From Thalassia testudinum (taxonomy: Eukaryota; Streptophyta; Magnoliopsida; Alismatales; Hydrocharitaceae): 64,000 nucleotides of DNA. Under the pieces are notes generated by a model that was given only the letters and a program-made list of their open reading frames with translations, did not search any database and was not told where the DNA came from. The position numbers and the translations under genes are program-made. This document shows, in pieces, positions 45,630 through 55,781 of this stretch. Each line of letters opens with the position of its first letter. The stretch's first letter is position 1. The DNA is taken from NCBI GenBank assembly GCA_037157565.1, contig JAZHRO010000013.1, forward strand, positions 38,630,501-38,694,500, given 5' to 3'.

Positions 45630-47263
45630 TGATGTAAACATGCTTACATTGCATAAGATGTCTATTTATGTATGTTCTTAAGTATAGAATTGCATTGCAT
45701 ACTATAAATATTGTATAACATGCATCATCTTGCATTTAGATTAGTTTGAATAAAATGAAAGTTAATTGTCTCCTTTTATATTCATGGACAGGGTAAACTT
45801 TTTATCAGGACCTCGGATCGAAGATCCAACCGTACAGATGTGATCAGGGCGACGATTGGAGTTCAACGAATCCAAGATCGCCCTAATTAGACATTTGTAG
45901 CATCAAATAGAGACCAGAGAACTCTAGAAGATCAAGGGCCAAGATAGTGTGAATCCGCACTTCAAACGACAAATCCGACCGCACAGATGGATTCGGATCG
46001 ACGATCGCAGCTTAACGGCGCAAAAATCGACTCAATTCGACAACCGTAGCACCATCCACATCATCAAGAAGATGGATGGCCAAGATGGCTCCACGTGGTG
46101 CCATCTCAGCCACCCAACCGGCCGTTGCACTCGCCGCGCCCTCTCTTCTTCGACGATTCTCCGCCGTTGGATGCGCATCCAACGACTGTGGATGCGTGTG
46201 CCTAAATCGTAAGCGCAACACAAACGCGCTGATAACGAGTTGGTCGAATGTGCTTACGAGAAGGCGGGGAGCGCGTTCGATTCCTTGAGAGCAGCTGCTG
46301 AGGCACGGGTGAGCGGGCACGTGCAACCGCTCGATGAGGATCAAGCGGCTGTGAACGCTCAATAGCGCCCGCGCGTGACGTGCCGTCAGACGCGGGCATT
46401 GCACGTAGAGGAGGCGCTGCGAGTCGCCAGATAAGTCGTTCGATGTCATGATCGAACGGCTAGGATCAGCTGAACGTGGAGCGCACGTTACGTGCGAGCA
46501 GGCACACGAGCTCCGCCCCACTACGCCTACGATAGGGCTTTAGCGACGATTTTATCCGTCACTAAAGACCCCTTATTTAATGTTTTTCAAATTAAAATGA
46601 CCAAATTGCCCTCACTCCTTGCAATTATAAAAGGAGACCCCCTCCACACGAAATTCTCATCCCTTCTCTTCTCTACCTCTCCAAAGCTTAAGAGAAGCTT
46701 GTCCCACACCTGAGATACTCCTTCTGAGATAAAGTCAAATTTACGCTCTCATTTCGGATGCGGATCCCGAGACGACGACGACGTGCTGCCCCGTTCTTGT
46801 TCCTCCTGCCTCAACCTCCTTCCATCTCTGTCCTTCGTCCAGGCGACGTCTCGTCCGACTCGTCCTCCAAGCGATCGTCAAGGAGGATAACTTCTCTCTC
46901 CCATTCTTCTTTACAGCTTTCTTGAGTAGAATTTTCCTGCTTTCTAGTGTAGTTGATTTCTCGCTTTCTAGTGTAATTCTTCTCTGGTTTTATTGTATAA
47001 ACATTTCGAATTATTGAATGCATATTCTCTCTCGTTTAATTTGATTGTTAATATGACTTCATTGTAATTACATCGCTTCACTTTTCAACAAAAATTCTAA
47101 GAAAATATAATTGCGAATATAGATCGACGTAGCCTCCCTAAGTCTGACCCAGGATTTCTATTCCGGTATAAATTTTATTTGTTGAACACGAGTTCTTCGC
47201 TTTCAAACTACGACACGTTTTTCAAAACCAAACACGTTAGCGTAGCAACTCGTAGCTTCAAGA
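45630..47263 (+). repeat. Ath-B 3' LTR
   Basis: This 1634-bp LTR starts TGATGTAAACATG. Its last two bases are GA where CA is expected, which is proved by the CACTC duplication that follows. TATA is at 46626-46632. The tttagcgacg...cgtcactaaag stem-loop sits upstream. Confidence 0.92.
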
Positions 47264-47632
47264 CACTCACCAAACTCAACTCGACCCATTTAACTCATTT
47301 AATAACGGGTTAAACGAGTTAAATGGGTAATCGTGGGTGCTAAATGGGTTAAATGTAGGGTTTTCTTTCTCATTAATCGGGTTTATCGAGTTTGGGTCGA
47401 GTTCGAGTTAGGTTAGGCGGGTTCGATTTTTTTTGACAGCCCTAGTAACTATGATAAGTGGTTTCATTATAACCATGGTTAGACTCATCTACTACTAACA
47501 TCTAATGGAAGGGCACATGTGAGTAACGACGCAAGTTTACAAGGGTATAAATGCAATAATATAATATATAAGGTTATAGATGTAATTACGAATGTTTACA
47601 AGGGCATAGATGTAAAAATCCCTTTTTGTTAT

Positions 47633-48940
47633 TGTTAAAATTTGGAAGGGTGGCACATAGCCCTTCTTCAATAATGGTACGTGGAGAGAGGAGTAGAGAG
47701 AGAACAGTCAACGATGAAGAAGAAGAAATGATGGAGTTTTGAAGTAGAAAATATTATTGTAACTTAAGAAATAAACGAAGAGATTTGGTCTCGATAAATA
47801 TAGAATCGAGCTCAACCAAATCACAATCACTACTAACTTGGGAATAGGATTCTAGTAATCTTAATTGACTCTTTCCTAAACAACCCAATCACCACAATTA
47901 ACTAAATAAAAAAAAAACTCACTAAGCAACAACTTACGCAAACTCACTCACACATAAATGCGCACAAAGGTTGCCACATGACACTACCACGTGGTTAGTT
48001 TGGAACGGAATTACCCACATGGCTGATTTTTCCAAACTTCACACCCCTCCAAGTCAGACTCCCAAAGAGGAGGAAAGAGTTGTCAAAGAAGAAATTATAA
48101 GGCTAATTGCTCCACCAATAGAATTCATAATTCTTCTTCTCCCACTTCTTCGCCTTTGCTCCTTTATGAGCCTCAGGAGAGTTTTCAAAAAATATAGAGT
48201 TTATCTTGAGCCTCTGCATCCGCCATTATTGTCTTCAAATCTAAGGTGGTTGAGGAAAGTCTCTATGCCTCTTCTTCTATACCCAAGAGCCAAGCACTAG
48301 ATCTTAGCATTCCCCGGTGTGCTAGAGGGTTCCACGCACCCCCTTAATCCCTTGGTGTCGTTTCTTCTACACCCCAAGAACCTGCTGAGTCGCTTAGGTC
48401 TTCGAATGCGTATAAGGTCACCTTGTCGTAGTACAGTTGGTGCAATGCTCTAATTCTAAGGCAACTCCATGTGTTCCACGCATACAGAGCTAACTCCATG
48501 TGATCTTGCGTGGATCTTTTTTTTTCTTCTCCCCACATGTGGGATCAAGGGACCCGGATGACTCGCTCTGATACCATGTTAAGATTTGGAAGGGTGGTGT
48601 GAAGTCCTTCAATAATAATGCATGGAGAGGAGTCAACAGTGAAGAAGAATGGAGGGAGTTTTGAAATAGGAAATATTATTGTAACTTAAGAAACAAATGA
48701 AAATATTTGACTTTTATAGATAGAGAATCAATTTCAATCAAATCAAATCACAATCCCAACAAACTTAGGATTAGGATTCTAGTAATCCTAGTTGACTCAT
48801 TTCTAAGCAACCCAATCACCACAATTAACTAAATAAAGAAAACTTGATCCCTAAGCAACAACTCAAGCGAACTCACACACATGGACACACACACAGGGTG
48901 GCACATGGCACTACCACGTGACTGATATTTCCAAACTTCG
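47633..48940 (-). mobile_element. TRIM-2: TRIM-like LTR element
   Basis: Two direct LTRs (47633-48041, 409 bp; 48577-48940, 364 bp) flank only 535 bp of internal sequence. On the minus strand the primer site TGGTATCAGAGCGAGTC (48560-48576) follows the right LTR and a CTTGGAGGGGTG polypurine tract (48042-48053) precedes the left LTR. Flanks are gttat (47628-47632) and attat (48941-48945). LTR ends are TGAAGTTTGG and TTTTAACA. Its LTRs share accacgtgg and ccacatg words with TRIM-1. It is non-autonomous. Confidence 0.82.
48139..48235 (-). pseudogene. TRIM-2 internal frame remnant
   Basis: An ATG at about 48227 reads MADAEAQDKLYIF. After a one-base slip in a T run it continues HKGAKAKKWEKKNYEFYWW to a stop. 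Upstream on the minus strand another open frame (48344-48538) has no recognised domain. The DAE...KL...K(K)WEK(K/E)NY core matches the TRIM-1 internal frame (27640-27720), though the two elements are distinct insertions. This suggests a small ancestral protein. It is too short for a firm call. Confidence 0.45.
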
Positions 48941-48945
48941 ATTAT

Positions 48946-50028
48946 TTTTTCCCTAAATCTTGAAAACCATGAACAATGAAAATAACCAAGAACTTCTTAA
49001 TGTTTCTTGTTTAGACTAAATTGAAATGGATCAGGGGCTCAAAACCTCAAGGAGCAATTAAGTCAAGACATCCTTTCAAAAACAATTAAAACAAAATTAA
49101 AGTATTTTGGGAAAGTTCAACCTAAAAAATAAAACCTTAAAACTTTAAAAGCTAAAATACAAAACAACAAGTGGGTAAAACATCAACTCAAAGTTGAAAA
49201 ACTTCTTGCCATTTGTCACCCAACATTTTCTCTCGAAGGAGATAGAAGCTTTGGCAATTATGAAGATTCACAATCCACCATGCCCAAACCTACAATTTCA
49301 TTAAAATGATAGATTTTGGGTCTTAAAACATCATCTACTATTTTATATCATGAGGTTTAGGTTTCTATAGCAGATTTGAGGCACACAGTGCAGAATTCAT
49401 GATAGGTGGGCCCTTTTCTTCATTGACTGTATGTTCAAATCTGCTTTCTTGCTTGCAGGATGCTTTTATCGTCAAGCAACTCCTCCAAGCTTGGTATTGT
49501 TGATCTAAATCAAAGCTGTGGTGACAATCTAGGTGGCAGAAAGGGCAACTGCACTGTATGATGGCACCAAGCCACCCTACTCCATGAAAGAAGAGACCCT
49601 GAAAGGCCATATTGTTGTATTACTAATTCAAGAAAACCTAGAATGCCAATATACTCACTAACAGTCCCATAAGTTAAATGATGACAATGAAAATGGTTAA
49701 ATTGAGCCAGCAATCAAAACCGACTAGTTTTGAGTTGATTGGGACTGAGAATTTAAATAATTAAAAGTAACTTTGCAAACATGAACTAGAAATGCTAATC
49801 TGAGCTTGATCCTCTAACTTGACTATGCACTAGCAAATAACCAATCATAGACTTAACCGCTTATGCCACCTTTTTTTAATATTTTCATTTCTCTTGTAAT
49901 GAGAAATATAGAAGATATAAAAAACTTTCTTCCACTGCTATACAAGTTATTAAACTGCAACAGCAAAGCTCAAATGTAAACAACGGTAAAATCTTCTCAA
50001 ATATAACAGACAAGGGAACTATACACAC
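48946..50028. other. SMC6 intron b/c, part next to exon b
   Basis: AT-rich intron. I recognise no transposon domain, although scattered old repeats are possible. Confidence 0.5.
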
Positions 50029-50133
50029 CAGATGAGCTCCAATAGGTCCAATTGGAGGACTCTTGAAGCCCCGGCAATGTCTCTCCACGACACGTAGAAG
50101 ACTAAGAACTCTTTCTCCTCCAAATGCAGTAAC
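50029..50133 (-). CDS. SMC6: SMC6 exon b (start of hinge domain)
   Basis: This exon has 35 complete codons in phase 0/0. The acceptor is ctctttgcag|GTTACT and the donor CATCTG|gtgtgt. It encodes VTAFGGERVLSLLRVVER and then PPIGPIGAHL. The FGG block followed by a helix and the GPIGAH turn is the characteristic entry into the SMC6 hinge in plants and animals. It is separated from exon a by 155 nt and from exon c by a 17,372-nt intron that holds a MITE, Ath-B and TRIM-2. No stop or frameshift is present. Confidence 0.9.
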
Positions 50134-50288
50134 CTGCAAAGAGAACACCCATATTATGAAATTCACAAAAGGCAAAGTGTAAAATGCCCAGGGAGTAATA
50201 TCTAGTCGACAAAATAAAAGTTCGCCACACAAATGCATTGTGTTTCAAACAAAACATGACGAAAAATTGCAATTGCAAAAAAATGCAC

Positions 50289-50363
50289 CTTGTTCTTTTG
50301 GCGCTGCTGAAGCTGGCGAATTTGGTAAGATATATCACGATGCTTTGCTTCATGCTCTTCGAC
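50289..50363 (-). CDS. SMC6: SMC6 exon a (coiled coil leading into the hinge)
   Basis: This exon has 25 complete codons and starts and ends in phase 0. The acceptor reads ..attgtag|GTCGAAGAG and the donor AACAAG|gtgcat. The peptide is charged and Gln-rich (VEEHEAKHRD, IRQLQQRQKNK), as expected for the end of the N-terminal coiled coil of SMC6 just before the hinge. It is followed after a 155-nt intron by exon b. The preceding exon would lie to the right, beyond hAT-2 and the Cop-F nest, and is not present before position 64000 as far as I can read. The family call rests mainly on the exons it splices to. Confidence 0.82.
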
Positions 50364-50373
50364 CTACAATAGG

Positions 50374-50826
50374 TTGCATTTTGCAGATTGGAAGATTCAT
50401 AATACCCAAAAAATGATTAGAACAACACAAAATTTCAATAATATAAACGCAACAATGAAAGTTGAGATCTGTAAGTTCTTCAAAGTGTTTAATGATGTCA
50501 TGGCCATTTTTTTTGATTCAAAGTATCCAATACCTAATTTATTCTTTTTTGAGATGTTTCAAGTAAGGAACTTGTTAAATGTCCAACTTGTGTCAAAACA
50601 AGAGGATATTTTTACGAGAGACATGGCCTTAGTGATATGGGAGAAAATGGAGAAGTACTAGAATGATTGTAATTTAGTGCTGGCAATTGCAACAATCTTG
50701 GGTCCACAAAATAAAATAGATTTTATTGAGTTCACTTTTCCTTTAATTTATTCAGATCACGAGGTTGAATGTAACATCCAGATTGTGAAAGGTGTTGTTT
50801 CAGAGCTCTACTAATCTTATGTAAAA
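50374..50826 (+). pseudogene. hAT-2: transposase middle domain (left part)
   Basis: The frame reads KVEICKFFKVFNDVMAIFF, then DSKYPIPNLFFFEMFQVRNL and, after a stop, NDCNLVLAIATILGPQNKID and YSDHEVECNIQ. This is the region of plant hAT transposases (DUF4413/RNase H-like) that carries the S-K-Y-P-T-x-N-x-F and x-C-N-L-x-L-A-x-A blocks. The piece ends at the TAAAA target of Cop-F1 and resumes at 62645. It lies in the SMC6 intron just upstream of exon a. Confidence 0.82.
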
Positions 50827-50963
50827 TGTTGAGTTGTATGTCCTAGATTTTGTTTTTACGTTATGTTTTGTTAGGGATATTCTTGTAACTTTCCCCTTGG
50901 GTGTCTCTCTATATAAAAGGCCCTAGGGTTATTCTAATATAGGCATGACATTACAACCTAACA
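50827..50963 (+). repeat. Cop-F1 5' LTR
   Basis: This LTR carries the TATA-like ctatataaaagg at about 50911 and ends CCTAACA, right before the primer site. Confidence 0.9.
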
Positions 50964-50974
50964 TGGTATCAGAG
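50964..50974 (+). other. Cop-F1 primer-binding site
   Basis: TGGTATCAGAG follows the LTR with no spacing. This is the standard initiator-Met-type copia primer site. Confidence 0.9.
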
Positions 50975-51631
50975 TTACAGTCCTAGACTGGGTCTCTAGT
51001 ATCCCACTAGAGATCAACCACCTCCCCATCCACCAAACCCTAACCCTACAATCTCCCTCTTGACCACCGCTGCTGCCCCTCCTCCACACTGACCTATGTC
51101 CACATGGCCTAACACTACCAGTTAGGAGGGTAGCTGTTAGGGGGAGCAACGCCATCGTCGCACCCTATCCTCGTGAAGAGGGGTGCCACCGCTGCCTCCT
51201 CTCGTGCATGCAGTCGCCACTACCGACCCCTTGAGCGGCCGCTGCCGCTAATCTGAACCCCTGGGGGGACCAGCCACTTGAGGGCACCTCGCCACCCTGC
51301 TCTGGTGAAGGCCGCTGCCGCCGCCTTCCCTTTGAGCTGCCACCGCCACCGCCAAAACTCCTGACGAGTCTGGTCAACACCGTTGTCGCCCCCTCTCTTA
51401 AGCCAACGGGTGCCTCTCTTCACTTGAGGGTGTAGGAGGACTTCTTCCCCTCTCTTCTTTGCGTCAAGGAGAGGTTCGCAAGGAAGAACCCCTTTAGGGT
51501 TCTATTCGACCTCGAAGGTGGTTGACATGATCCAAACGCCTCTTTCAGATATGTGAAGACGATTTCAAATCAACATATGATCTAATTTTTTTCCTGCAGC
51601 AGCAGCTTGATTTTGCTTTGTTTCCCACATG

Positions 51632-52700
51632 TCAGAAGATATGGAGACCAAGAAAGAGCCCTTTAGTGACTTAGCGAAGAGAATCTCTACCCTGAGCGCA
51701 TTATCTTTTATGCAGGGCACTTCTATCAAGTTAGATGGCACCAACTTCTTGTTACAGTTGACTTCCTTTTCCCAATCTGAGGGATTGCATAGGAAGTACA
51801 TCTTGACTCAGGAGAAACCCATAGAAAATTCTGTTGATTGGAAGGCCGACAATGACTAGGTGGCTACCTGCATGTTGAACAATATGAAAGAGTCGATTGC
51901 CAAGAAGTTATGTCTTATACATCGGCAAAGAAAATGTGAGGTTTTTCATGAGATGTATTCTCATAAAAGCAACATCAGTCGCCTTTACAAGGTGATTGAA
52001 GAGTTGCACTCTTTTTGGAAGGGAATCATGTCCCTGGCCAAGTATTATGATTCCATGAAGAACCTCTGGGATGAGCAAGATACTTACCAACCTATTTCTA
52101 CAGATGTCACTGCCATTGCCAAGCAACATGAAGCGTTCCAATCTATTCAGTTGCTAGTGGGCCTTGGACCCAAGTATAAATCTATGAAAGATCAGCTTAT
52201 GACACTAGAGGAAATTCCTACCCTAGCCCAGATTTATGCTCGACTCTCCAAAATTAAGATATCTAACCCTGTTCCTATTTCTGATTCCTTTGCCTTGGCA
52301 GCTACTGGTCAAGATAAGGGAACCTTAGGGGGCAGGGGGAGAGGACGCGGAGCAAGAGCTGGTGGTCGTGGCAGAGGACGTGGCTTGTGTTGTGACCATT
52401 GTCACAAGACAAATCACATTGTTGATAGATGCTAAATAAAGCATGGGTTCCCTCGGGGCCATCAGGCCATACAGGTTGCTTATGGTGAAGATGAGAGCCA
52501 ACATTATCAAGAGGAAGATCATCTTAGTCATCAGGTCACTATTTTTAAGAAAGAATATGATCGACTCATGTCTTCCCAACCTACTTCCACTGCTAGTGTG
52601 TCCATATCCCAGAAGACAGGTACTGCTGCTATTGTCAGAGAGACTCGTAAGCTGTCTTGGCTTGCAAACTCAGGTGTATCATCTCATATCACAAGAGATG
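51632..52700 (+). pseudogene. Cop-F1 gag and protease trace
   Basis: Gag starts near 51632 (MSEDMETKKEPF) and includes IKLDGTNFLLQLTSF. After a TAG at 51857 it reads VATCMLNNMKESIAKKLC and SNISRLYKVIEELHSFWKG. An RGG-rich stretch (GGRGRGRGARAGGRGRG) precedes a perfect zinc knuckle CDHCHKTNHIVDRC near 52395-52436. A stop follows, then KKEYDRLMSSQP and a protease trace WLANSGVSSHIT at 52660-52700 (D of DSG is N). It is a capsid/nucleocapsid homologue. Confidence 0.9.
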
Positions 52701-53900
52701 TTACCCTTTTTCAGCTCTTAAACCACTGACTACTTCAGTATATGTTATAGTAGATGGTGCCCTGTCCCCGATGACAGGCTTGGGTGAAATTTCTCTGTCT
52801 TCTACTCTACCACTCTCTGATGTTATGCATGCACCTAAATTTTCCTTAAATCTAATGTCTATTAGTCAAATTACCAAGTCATTAAACTACAGAGTTGTGT
52901 TTCACGATCACTTCTTCCTCTTGCAGGACCACCAGACGATGAAGCAAATTGGTGAAGGGCTTGAGCAGGATGACCTCTACCATCTTGACCTCCCACCAAA
53001 GCAATACTTCATGGCTGCTACTTTTGCCACTTCTACTTTACAGTGGCACCGTAGATTGGGGCATCCAAGCATCTCTGTTCTCCATCGTCAGTTTCCTGAA
53101 GTGGAGTTTCCATATTCCTTTACCTGTGATACTTGTCAACTTGGCAAGCATCATCGAGTTTCTTTTCCAAGTAGTAATAAGCAAACTGAGTCTATTTTTT
53201 CTCTTATCCATGCAGATCTATGGGGCCCATGTCGGGCCAAGAGTCTTACAAGTTTCGGTACTTTCTTATTTTTGTTGATGATTGTACCCATGTCTATTGA
53301 GTGTTTATGATGAAAAAACAATCTGAAACTCCTATTTTGATTAAAAATTTTGTGAATGAAACAAAGACTCAGTTTTCTACAACTGTTCATATGTTTCGTA
53401 CTGATAATGGCCTTGAGTATCTTAACTCCACATTAAATCAGTTTTTCCAGTCTCATGGTATTATTCATCATACTTCTTGTGTTCATATGTCCCAACAAAA
53501 TAGGGTGGCTGAACGCAAGCTGAGACATCTTGATGTTGCCCAGACGATTATGTTTCAAATGAATGTTCCTATTACTTCTAGGTAGACGTTCTTACAGTTG
53601 CGTTTCTAATTACTTGGGTGTATTCTTCTATTCTTGGTGAGAAAGTTCCATATTCTGCTTTATGTCCTGATCAGGAGCTGTTCTCTGTGCCTCCTAAAAT
53701 ATTTGGTTGTGTGTGCTTTGCTCATTTATTCAAAGTGGATAAATTTGCTCCCAAATTTGTTAAGTGTTTTTGTGGGTTATTCTAGAAACTCAGAAGGGGT
53801 ACAGATGATTTGATCTTGTGACACATTATTTGTACGCGAGCAGAGATGTAACTTTCTTTAAGGATATACCCTACTATTCTACCATGGGAAAGAACCCTAC
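52657..53900 (+). pseudogene. Cop-F1 integrase region
   Basis: GAG-pre-integrase and zinc binding are clear: LQWHRRLGHPSISVLHRQ, CDTCQLGKHHRVSFPSS (complete HHCC). Then SLIHADLWGP marks the core start. The second catalytic Asp lies in FRTDNGLEYL at 53395-53424, and the Glu in RVAERKLRHLDVAQTI. The frame breaks between them at about 53300, and further on near 53585 and 53770. The C-terminal module has FGCVCFAHLFKV. Confidence 0.88.
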
Positions 53901-54319
53901 TGTTGTTCAGGATGTTCCATTACCCATGCCTATTATTGTGCCTCCAGGCCCCTCTGAGCCACCTCCACCTCATGACAGGCCCCCCATGCCCTATCCCACA
54001 CATCCTGAGGTGCCCATGACAGAGACATTCCCTCAACATTTTGAGCAGAGACATCCTGCTACCACAATTTAGGAGGAACCATTTCCTACTATCCCTGCTC
54101 AATCCTCTGCTAATACTGCTGATTCAAATGGAGGTCCAAACCCTACACCCCTAGAGAGATCTGATGCGGATCTTCCTATTGCTCAGAGAAAGCCACACCG
54201 CTCTTGTGCAGAATATTCTCTTTCCAATTAAATGTCACTTGATCTTTTATCTGCCACAAGAAGACTATTATCTCTTACAGTTGACAGTCGACAAGTTCCC
54301 AGAAACTATATTGAGGCAT

Positions 54320-55635
54320 CTAAGGATCCTTCCTGGACCCTCACGATGGTGGAAGAAATGTCTGCACTTCAATCTAAGGGTGCCTGGGACCTGGTTGACC
54401 TACCCTGTGGTGCTACTGTTGTTGGATGTAGGTGAGTGTTCACCTTAAAGTGCCAACCAGATGGCACGGAAGACAAGTACAAAGCAAGGCTGGTTGCCAA
54501 AGGTTACAGATAAACCTTTGGGGTTGACAACTTTGAGACTTTATCTCCTATAGCTAGACTGATTCTGTGAAGATACTTGTCCGTGGCAGTTAACAGGGGT
54601 TGGTCTGTATCTCAACTTAATATTAAAAATGCCTTCCTTTATGGTGATTTAGAAGAAAAGGTATGCATACACCAACCACCTGGTTTTGTTGTTGGGAGTG
54701 TTCGAAGTCTGCAAGTTGAAAATGGTAATTTATGGCCATAAGCAGAGTCCCAAAGCCTGATTTAAGAGATTTAATAAAGTTGTGTAGGAGTTTGGAATCA
54801 CTAGATTTACTGCAAATCATTTTGTCTTCACTATGCATAGGACCACAGGATCGGCTATTATTATTGTTTATGTGGATGATATACTGCTCACTAGGAGTGA
54901 TGGAACAGGAATAGAAGCTACCAAAAGATTCCTGCATTCTCAGTTTGTCACTAAAAATCTAAGAATGATACACTATTTTTCGAGCATTGAAGTGCAACAT
55001 GTTGATGGGAGCTTAGTGTTGTCACAAAGAAAGTATGTCCTTGACATACTAAAAGAGACAGGGATGTTGGGCTGCAAACTTGCCAGCATTCCAATGGATC
55101 CTTCCTTGCCTCTTGGAAATTCAAAGAGTCCTTTACTTGAAGATGTCACCAGATACCAAGCTATAGTAGGAAAGCTATTGTATCTGATGGTCACAAGACC
55201 CGATATATGCTTTGCTATGGGGAGACCGAGTCAGCTTATGCAATCTTCTAGAGAAGTTCACTGAGATGGTGTTTGTTAGGTGCTCAGGTACCTCAAGCAG
55301 GTTCTGGGAAAGGGGCTATCTTTTATGAAGCATGGTCATCTTAATGTCGAGGGATACTTTAATGTAGACTATGCTGGGTTGCATGAAGATAAAAGGTCCA
55401 CTACTGGTTACTGCACCTATGTGGATAGTAATCTTGTTACATGGAAAAGCAAAAAATAAAATGTTGTATCTAGATCCAGTGCAGAATCAAAATATAAAGC
55501 TGACCCATACTAGTGAACTTCTGTGGGTGAGAACTATCTTAGGTGACTTTGGAGTTTCAGTGTGTGACCCTACTCTCATGTATTGTGACAAGGCAACTAC
55601 ATTTATTACTAATAATCATCCTTCCATGAGAGGAC
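54320..55635 (+). pseudogene. Cop-F1 reverse transcriptase and first part of RNase H
   Basis: RT starts with DPSWTLTMVEEMSALQSKGA and WDLVDLP. Blocks with stops follow (RLVAKGYR-like near 54490, [12 protein letters not shown] near 54635). The catalytic YVDDILLT is intact at 54869-54880 and GKLLYLMVTRPDICFAMGR lies at 55168-55225. RNase H begins near 55350 (an altered DYAG block, DKRSTTGYCTYVDSNLVTW). The frame is cut at 55635, inside the conserved HERTKH-type block, by Cop-F2. It resumes at 62316. Confidence 0.9.
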
Positions 55636-55769
55636 TGTTAGGTTGCAAATGACGTGATTCTCATTAGAATAACCTCAAGACCCTTTATATAGAGAGCACC
55701 CCAAGGGAAAGATTACAAGAATGTCCCTATGAAAAAAAAGTAAAACAAAATAGGACATATAACTCAACA
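55636..55769 (-). repeat. Cop-F2 3' LTR
   Basis: This 134-bp LTR runs, on the minus strand, TGTTGAGTTATATG...TGCAACCTAACA. Confidence 0.9.
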
Positions 55770-55781
55770 CTCCCCCTCAAG

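Larger units (their letters stand above)
35779..47263 (+). mobile_element. Ath-B: full-length Athila-type Ty3/gypsy element
   Basis: This 11,485-bp element has LTRs at 35779-37402 and 45630-47263. The perfect 5-bp duplication CACTC (35774-35778, 47264-47268) flanks it. The primer site TGGCGCCGTTGCCGGGGA and polypurine tract gataggcatgggggtg are canonical for the Athila lineage. The order is gag, protease, RT, RNase H, integrase, then a long 3' untranslated region; no envelope-like frame is seen. Gag and pol carry stops, and both RNase H and integrase have lost catalytic acids. It is the most complete element of the window and the likely relative of the protein donor for Ath-A. Confidence 0.93.
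35641..47444. mobile_element. hAT-type MITE, split by Ath-B
   Basis: The two halves 35641-35778 and 47269-47444 form a ~314-bp element. Its ends TAGAGCCATCAAA and TTTGACAGCCCTA are inverted repeats with three mismatches. It is flanked by the perfect 8-bp duplication GTAACTAT (35633-35640 and 47445-47452). Both halves are full of acccg/cgggt words (gggtcgggtcgagtt). The 8-bp TSD and TAGGGCTGTCAAA-type end fit hAT MITEs. It was in the SMC6 intron before Ath-B landed in it. Confidence 0.82.
8157..50363 (-). other. SMC6: SMC6 homologue, interior part of the gene (5 exons, 4 introns)
   Basis: Five minus-strand exons join into one uninterrupted frame of 566 nt. In transcription order they are 50289-50363, 50029-50133, 32487-32656, 32302-32404 and 8157-8269. 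Every junction is GT-AG and every phase matches: 0, 0, 0, split AG|G (Arg), 0, with an open AT| at the end. The product matches the SMC6 hinge: VTAFGG, PPIGPIGAHL, DAFIVTD and DYEMGKSVAFEQRI are family hallmarks. SMC6 pairs with SMC5 through the hinge in the SMC5/6 complex, which acts in the nucleus in DNA repair and chromosome maintenance. Introns are 155, 17,372, 82 and 24,032 nt, and both long ones are filled with transposons. The ATPase head exons must lie beyond both window ends; I found no further exon inside. The gene looks functional at sequence level, although correct splicing is not proven. Confidence 0.9.
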
